Assembly (NCBI GenBank): GCA_016926135.1
Contig: JAFGPH010000414.1
Span: 1 to 11,135 of the forward strand
Direction of reading: 5' to 3'
From: Deltaproteobacteria bacterium
GTDB lineage: Bacteria; Desulfobacterota; DSM-4660; Desulfatiglandales; HGW-15
DNA: 11,135 nucleotides
Shown: one piece after another, positions 7,384-11,135 of the stretch
Position numbering within the stretch: the stretch's first letter is position 1
Layout of the letters: every line of letters starts with the position of its first letter
Position numbers and translations under genes: made by a program
Notes under the pieces: generated by a model
The model's database searches: none
The model's input: the letters and a program-made list of their open reading frames with translations, nothing else
Told to the model about the DNA's origin: nothing

Positions 7384-7533
7384 TCGAAAATTCGAAACCC
7401 GAAGCACGAAATACGAAACAAATTGGAATCATCAATATTCCAAATCAGGCCTGGGCATGGCACTGCTCCCTTCAGTCATTAGAGGTTTCGGTTTTCGTAT
7501 TTGTCTCGAATTTCGATATTCGTGTTTCGAGCT
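7384..7533. repeat. Inverted pair of heptad arrays (NNCGAAA) upstream of hslV
   Basis: The left arm (7384-7424) has CGAA cores at intervals of 8, 7, 7 and 7 bases: TCGAAAA, TTCGAAA, CCCGAAG, CACGAAA, TACGAAA. The right arm (about 7485-7533) carries the inverse, TTCG cores, at intervals of 7, 10, 8, 7 and 7. Aligning 7391-7424 with the reverse complement of 7498-7531 gives 26 of 34 identical positions, and seven of the eight mismatches fall outside the CGAA cores. A 7-bp palindrome (7423-7443) and about 40 nt without recognisable features lie between the arms. The arms would form a large imperfect hairpin. No protein of useful size is encoded inside. Confidence 0.82.
7423..7443. other. Short palindrome TTGGAAT-N7-ATTCCAA
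   Basis: TTGGAAT (7423-7429) and ATTCCAA (7437-7443) are perfect inverted repeats separated by seven bases, just inside the left CGAA arm. It may be a small hairpin of the repeat element or a binding site. The half-sites do not match the ArgR box (TGAAT/ATTCA). Confidence 0.4.
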
Positions 7534-7634
7534 TCATCGTATAGCAAACATGCCCTCTGACAAGCCATGTCTAGGCCGGGAATTCCCAAACTCGGATTTG
7601 GCTTGCAGCCACAGACCCGCCTTAGGCACTTCCC
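7534..7634. other. Intergenic remainder between the array element and xerC
   Basis: This stretch follows the xerC stop on the minus strand. It holds a perfect 7-bp inverted repeat, CAAGCCA (7561-7567) and TGGCTTG (7599-7605), whose loop contains the palindrome GGGAATTCCC (7578-7587). No T-run follows, so I do not call a terminator. I see no gene or convincing promoter. Confidence 0.35.
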
Positions 7635-8561
7635 CTACCTACTCCTCGGGTGGGCCTTGTCATAGACCTCCATCAGCCTGTCCATGCTGACATGGGTATA
7701 CTTCTGCGTGGTGGAAAGGCTGACATGCCCCAGGAGTTCCTGCACGGAACGCAGGTCCGCCCCTCCGTCCAGGAGATGGGTGGCAAAAGTGTGCCTCAAG
7801 GCATGAGGGCTGATCTCGGTCATCAGGCCGGATTCCCTTCCATACCTCTTCACCAGTTTCCCGATACTCCTGGTGCTCAGGCGCCCTCCCCGGACATTCA
7901 TGAAGAGTGCCCTGCTTTCCACGCGCACTCCGGCCCTCCGCCTGATCTCTACGGTTGCATCCAGATATTCCATCAGGGCCGCGATCGCCCTTCTGCCTAT
8001 GGGAACAATTCTTTCCTTGTTCCCTTTCCCTACCACCCTGACGAGGCGCTCCGTGAAATCGATACTGCCCAGGTCCAGGCCGGCCAACTCGCTCACACGC
8101 AGCCCGCAGGAATAGAGAACCTCGAGGATGGCGAGGTCTCTCAGCCCCAGGGCCTTGCACCTGTCGGGTCCATCCAGAAGCCCGAACATCTCATCCACCG
8201 GGAGATAGGCGGGTATCGTTTTCTCCAGCTTGGGTGTCGTGATGTCCGCAGCAGGATTGGATTCCGTCAAACCCAGCTTCTGCAAAAATACATAATAAGA
8301 CCGGATCGCCGACAGCTTGCGCGCAATGGTGCTTTTTGTGTATCGCCCGTAGAGCCGCCCCAAGTATTCCCGGATCTCCTGAACATCCACACGGGCACCA
8401 GCCTCTTCCATGCCCTCATCCCTCTCAATTCCCTTCTTTTCCTTGAGGAATTCGAGAAACTGCCTCAGGTCGATATGGTAGTTCCTGAGGGTGTGGACCG
8501 AGTAGCCCCTTTGTGATCTCAGGTAGTCTATGAATTCTTCAATCCGGCCGGGGCGGAGCAT
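7635..8561 (-). CDS. xerC: Tyrosine recombinase XerC
   Basis: XerC-type recombinases cut and rejoin the chromosomal dif site with XerD to resolve chromosome dimers at division. The protein has 308 residues, normal length. An N-terminal SAM-like core-binding domain (about 1-100, with TIARKLSAIRSYYVFL) precedes the catalytic domain. All catalytic residues are visible: Arg155 in GLRVSE, Lys179 in VGKGNKE, His253 and Arg256 in HALRHTFATHLL, His279 in LLGH, and nucleophile Tyr288 in QKYTHVS. The position before hslVU supports XerC over a mobile-element integrase. The ATG at 8559-8561 has only a distant AGGTGG (about ten bases upstream), so translation may be modest. No dif site was seen in this window. 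Confidence 0.94.
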   Translation of the reverse strand: MLRPGRIEEFIDYLRSQRGYSVHTLRNYHIDLRQFLEFLKEKKGIERDEGMEEAGARVDVQEIREYLGRLYGRYTKSTIARKLSAIRSYYVFLQKLGLTESNPAADITTPKLEKTIPAYLPVDEMFGLLDGPDRCKALGLRDLAILEVLYSCGLRVSELAGLDLGSIDFTERLVRVVGKGNKERIVPIGRRAIAALMEYLDATVEIRRRAGVRVESRALFMNVRGGRLSTRSIGKLVKRYGRESGLMTEISPHALRHTFATHLLDGGADLRSVQELLGHVSLSTTQKYTHVSMDRLMEVYDKAHPRSR

Positions 8562-8586
8562 GGAGGAAAACCCACCTATTTTAGAA

Positions 8587-8615
8587 AGTTTATTTAATTA
8601 ACATACTTTTACCAA
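8587..8615 (-). promoter_or_regulatory. Possible xerC (operon) promoter
   Basis: On the minus strand TTGGTA (8610-8615) and TAAACT (8587-8592) are separated by 17 bases, within an AT-rich stretch just upstream of xerC that stands out from the GC-rich surroundings. Both hexamers are imperfect and other pairings fit about as well. The AT-rich block is better supported than the exact boxes. Confidence 0.3.
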
Positions 8616-8647
8616 TTCGCAATGAAAAAGTGAACCCCATTCTGGGC

Positions 8648-8675
8648 TTGACTTTGTTTTTGCGGTTGATATAAC
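8648..8675 (+). promoter_or_regulatory. Sigma70-type promoter of the EF-G-like gene
   Basis: TTGACT (8648-8653) and TATAAC (8670-8675) are each one base from consensus, with a 16-base spacer. Transcription would start near 8682, leaving a leader of about 180 nt before the ATG at 8864. No comparable pair lies closer to the gene. Confidence 0.6.
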
Positions 8676-8677
8676 TT

Positions 8678-8703
8678 CGATTTTTTGGCACCTTGAAAAA
8701 TCG
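8678..8703 (+). promoter_or_regulatory. Inverted repeat at the predicted transcription start
   Basis: CGATTTTT (8678-8685) and AAAAATCG (8696-8703) are a perfect 8-bp inverted repeat with a ten-base centre. It overlaps the expected start point of the promoter at 8648-8675, a common location for a repressor operator. It might instead act as a 5' RNA hairpin. Confidence 0.4.
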
Positions 8704-8747
8704 GTTGCCCGTTTTCCCTGACCCATGGGGACCCTGGGATTTCAATG

Positions 8748-8773
8748 CCGCCGTTCCGGGGACTTTCCGGCGG
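8748..8773 (+). other. GC-rich stem-loop in the EF-G-like gene leader
   Basis: CCGCCG (8748-8753) and CGGCGG (8768-8773) can pair as a six-base stem with a 14-base loop in the leader. No T-run follows and I do not recognise a riboswitch class. The rest of the leader to 8850 shows no further clear structure. Confidence 0.35.
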
Positions 8774-8863
8774 AGCCTTCATCCCCTGCCCGGTCTCCAA
8801 GCGCATTTTCCTGAGATGGCAGGGTACCCTCAAGGGGATGATTCCTCTCGAAAGGAATGGAGT

Positions 8864-10942
8864 ATGGAAAGAAAAAGCGAACAAATCAGAAATGTGGCCT
8901 TCATAGCCCACGTCGGCTCCGGCAAGACCTCCGTGGCTGAGGCCATGCTCTTCACCGCCAAATCCACGACGAGGCTGGGTAGCGTGGACGACGACACCTC
9001 CAACCTGGATTTTGAACCGGAGGAGATCAAGAGAAAAATCACCATCACGACGGCCATTCATCATGCCAACTGGAAGAAGCACGTGATCAACCTCATTGAC
9101 ACTCCGGGGGATGACAACTTTCTTTCCGACGCCCGCTCGGCCTTGCAGGCCGCCGATGGCGTGGTGGTGGTGATCGATGCCACGGCAGGGGTCAAGGTAG
9201 GGACGCACAAGGTATGGGGCTTTGCCAACGAACGATCCCTCCCTCGAATTATCTTCGTAAACAAGATGGACCGTGAAAGGGCCGATTTTTTCGGTGTGGT
9301 CTCCGAGATATCGAAGGCCTTCGATGTAAAGGCGACCCCTGTCTTTCTCCCCATCGGGGCCGAGGACTCCTTTCAGGGGATCATTGATTTGATCAGGCAG
9401 AAGGCCTTCATCTACGCCAGGGACGGGAGCGGGAAATTCGAGGAATCGCCCATTCCCGCCGACATGGAGGACGCCGTTTCCGAATGGCGGGAAAAGATGA
9501 TCGAGAACATCGTCGAGGCCAATGACCAGGTCATGGAAAAGTACCTGGAAGGGGAAGAGCTCTCTCAGCAGGAAATCGAGAACACCTTTGTCATGGGAAC
9601 CAAGTCCGGGCTGGTCGTTCCCATCCTCTGCGGATCGGCCACGCTGACCATGGGCGCCGCCCATCTTATGGACCTCATCGTGCAGGCACTCCCCTCCCCT
9701 CTGGAGAAGGGAGCCCTTGTCGGCCACAAGCCTGGGAGCGACCAGGCTGTGGAAAGGGAGCCCTCCCCGGACGCGCCTTTCTCTGCGATTGTCTTCAAGA
9801 CCGTGGCAGACCCCTTTGCAGGCAAGCTGAGTCTGTTCAGGGTCTATTCCGGCACACTCAGTGCGGATGAGACCCTCTACAATCCCAACAGGGAGTGCAG
9901 GGAAAAATTCGGCCAGATCTTCTTTCTGGAGGGAAAGAAACAACAGCCCGTCGAGTTGGTTGTCCCCGGAGACATTGCGGCCATCGCCAAGCTCAAAGAG
10001 ACGACCACAGGTGACACCCTGTGCAAGGAGAATGATCCCGTGGTCTTCCAGGCGGCGGAGCCTCTTGCCCCCGTCATTTCCTACGCCGTGGAGGCGAAGG
10101 TCAAGGGCAGCGAAGACAAGCTCTTCTCTTCCCTGGCACGGCTTGTGGATGAGGATCCCACGCTCCGGATCGAGAGGGACCAGGCTTCCTCCGAGATCGT
10201 GCTCTCCGGCACAGGCCAGATCCACTTGGAGGCCACCTGCGAGAAGTTGAGCCGCAAGTTCGGGGTGGAGGTGAACCTGAAGCCCCTCAAGGTTCCCTAC
10301 CGGGAGACCATCAAGAAGGCCGCGCACCAGGTGATCTACAGGCACAAAAAGCAATCGGGCGGCCGCGGACAGTTCGCAGAGGTTCATTTTGACGTGTCAC
10401 CCTTGGACAAGGGGGCCGGGTTTGAGTTCGAAAACGCCCTGGTGGGAATGAACGTCCCCCGCAATTTCGTGCCGGCCGTAGAAAAGGGTCTTCATGAGGC
10501 CCTGCGGGTGGGGATCCTGGCAGGCTATCCTGTGGTGGATCTCAAGGTTCGTTTCTATGACGGCAAGTCCCACGAGGTGGACTCCTCGGAGATGGCCTTC
10601 AAGATCGCCGCCAGCATGTGTTTGAAGAAGGCCCTTCAGGAGGCCAATTCCGTGCTCCTGGAACCCATCATGAAGATGGAGGTCACCGTCCCTGAAGAGG
10701 CCATGGGCGATGTCATGGGAGACCTGAACGGCCGGAGAGGAAGGGTCTTGGGTATGGACAGCCGGGGAAAGGTCCAGGTGATCAAGGCCCAGGCCCCGCT
10801 GGCCGAGGTGCTCACCTACGCCCTGGACCTGAACGCCGTGACCGCGGGCCGCGGAACCTTTCAGATGGAACCCTCCCACTACGAGGAGGTGCCCCCCCAT
10901 CTCTCCGAGAAGGTGATTGCAGAGGCCAAAAAGGAGGAATAG
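8864..10942 (+). CDS. fusA: Elongation factor G-like GTPase (EF-G2-type paralogue)
   Basis: This is a five-domain translational GTPase of the EF-G family, 692 residues. The G domain has AHVGSGKTS (15-23; classical EF-G has AHIDAGKTT), KRKITIT (56-62; classical ERGITIT), DTPGDDNF (79-86; classical DTPGHVDF) and NKMD (133-136). Domain II and later domains follow normal order, with HKKQSGGRGQFAEV, VDSSEMAFKIAAS, LLEPIMK, NGRRGRVLGM and a final GRGTFQMEPSHYEEVP. The catalytic His after DTPG is Asp. These departures place it with EF-G-like paralogues (EF-G2), so the fusA name is by family, not the str-operon gene. The ATG at 8864 follows AAAGGA at seven bases; an in-frame TTG 57 codons upstream lies in the leader and is not used. 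It may act in translocation or ribosome recycling; the role is unproven. Confidence 0.88.
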   Translation: MERKSEQIRNVAFIAHVGSGKTSVAEAMLFTAKSTTRLGSVDDDTSNLDFEPEEIKRKITITTAIHHANWKKHVINLIDTPGDDNFLSDARSALQAADGVVVVIDATAGVKVGTHKVWGFANERSLPRIIFVNKMDRERADFFGVVSEISKAFDVKATPVFLPIGAEDSFQGIIDLIRQKAFIYARDGSGKFEESPIPADMEDAVSEWREKMIENIVEANDQVMEKYLEGEELSQQEIENTFVMGTKSGLVVPILCGSATLTMGAAHLMDLIVQALPSPLEKGALVGHKPGSDQAVEREPSPDAPFSAIVFKTVADPFAGKLSLFRVYSGTLSADETLYNPNRECREKFGQIFFLEGKKQQPVELVVPGDIAAIAKLKETTTGDTLCKENDPVVFQAAEPLAPVISYAVEAKVKGSEDKLFSSLARLVDEDPTLRIERDQASSEIVLSGTGQIHLEATCEKLSRKFGVEVNLKPLKVPYRETIKKAAHQVIYRHKKQSGGRGQFAEVHFDVSPLDKGAGFEFENALVGMNVPRNFVPAVEKGLHEALRVGILAGYPVVDLKVRFYDGKSHEVDSSEMAFKIAASMCLKKALQEANSVLLEPIMKMEVTVPEEAMGDVMGDLNGRRGRVLGMDSRGKVQVIKAQAPLAEVLTYALDLNAVTAGRGTFQMEPSHYEEVPPHLSEKVIAEAKKEE

Positions 10943-11044
10943 TTGCGGCCTGCACGGCCATCCCCCAAGGCCCTCCCGATGATGGCATTCAATAATGATG
11001 AGGGCCGTGGGGGGGTGGTCTCTCAGCGCCGCAACTGATCTTTT
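10941..11044 (+). terminator. Large stem-loop after the EF-G-like gene, probable terminator
   Basis: A long interrupted palindrome begins at the stop codon. The outer stem AGTTGCGGC (10941-10949) pairs with GCCGCAACT (11028-11036). An inner stem GGCCCTC (10969-10975) pairs with GAGGGCC (11000-11006) and continues through a C-run against a G-run. The terminal loop is about 24 nt. TTTT (11041-11044) follows, which suggests an intrinsic terminator, though the stem is far longer than usual and the T-run is short. A palindromic repeat element is the alternative. Confidence 0.5.
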
Positions 11045-11135
11045 ACGGTGCCGATTACCGCCCCGTAATATCGAAATCTTCACCGTTGCAGGGACAGGGC
11101 TGTACCCCGTTTCGGGTGTCGCAGCCTGGGGCTGC
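11045..11135. other. Non-coding right edge with a terminal stem-loop
   Basis: No gene is visible in the last 91 bases. The window ends with GCAGCC (11121-11126), a TGG loop, and GGCTGC (11130-11135), a 6-bp hairpin that may be part of a larger structure cut by the edge. Its purpose cannot be judged. Confidence 0.3.

Noticed and set aside
7345..7407. Extended N-terminus for HslV
   Set aside because: The extra residues are translated repeat array, would push the catalytic Thr away from a plausible propeptide site, and ignore the strong ribosome binding site at 7351-7358.
7423..7443. ArgR operator
   Set aside because: The half-sites GGAAT/ATTCC and the seven-base spacing do not fit the ARG box, and it lies upstream of hslV rather than an arg gene.
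7432..7479. 15-codon minus-strand open frame within the CGAA element
   Set aside because: It has no ribosome binding site, is too short to judge, and shows no recognisable motif.
8687..8708. Sigma54-like promoter (TGGCAC followed by TTGC)
   Set aside because: The GG and GC elements are about 20 bases apart instead of the required 12.
8693..8863. 57-residue N-terminal extension of the EF-G-like protein from a TTG codon
   Set aside because: Homologous EF-G proteins begin close to the P-loop, the ATG at 8864 has a well-placed ribosome binding site, and the extension overlaps the operator-like palindrome and leader.
8609..10387. 592-codon minus-strand open frame opposite the EF-G-like gene
   Set aside because: It lies wholly against a strongly conserved GTPase coding sequence, has no family motif, and arises from the codon bias of the real gene.

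Overview
The window is a compact, GC-rich bacterial chromosome segment with nine genes, eight on the minus strand and one on the plus strand. Read along the minus strand from the divergent promoter region near 8600, the order is xerC, hslV, hslU, argB, argD, argF, argG, argH (argH runs off the left edge). A divergent EF-G-like GTPase gene lies at 8864-10942. From memory, xerC-hslVU followed by arg genes is typical of Desulfobacterota/Deltaproteobacteria (Geobacter-like and sulfate-reducing or syntrophic lineages). I place the organism there by inference only; no phylogenetic marker is decisive here.

The minus-strand genes look like one long operon. HslV and HslU form the two-component ATP-dependent protease. 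ArgB, ArgD, ArgF, ArgG and ArgH carry out five steps of arginine synthesis: N-acetylglutamate phosphorylation, acetylornithine transamination, citrulline formation, and the two argininosuccinate steps. The genes occur as translationally overlapping pairs (hslV/hslU ATGA, argD/argF ATGA, argG/argH TAATG) separated by gaps of 98 to 290 nt.

The striking non-coding feature is what fills those gaps. All four gaps in the minus-strand cluster (hslV-xerC 7345-7634, hslU-argB 5292-5389, argB-argD 4227-4406, argF-argG 1911-2118) carry degenerate tandem arrays of 7- or 8-bp units. They are usually arranged as two inverted arms that could fold into intercistronic hairpins. The unit motif differs between sites: TSAAAGC at argF-argG, TGGAGTNN at hslU-argB and on one side of argB-argD, NNRATNN on the other side of argB-argD, and NNCGAAA upstream of hslV. 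At three sites the array runs directly into the TGA stop codon of the upstream gene. This is the part of the window most likely to hold something poorly described.

On the plus strand, the EF-G-like gene has a good sigma70-type promoter, a leader of about 180 nt with inverted repeats, and a 96-nt interrupted palindrome directly after its stop codon that may be its terminator. The protein keeps EF-G architecture but has Asp where classical EF-G has the catalytic His after DTPG. It is therefore an EF-G paralogue rather than the str-operon translocase.
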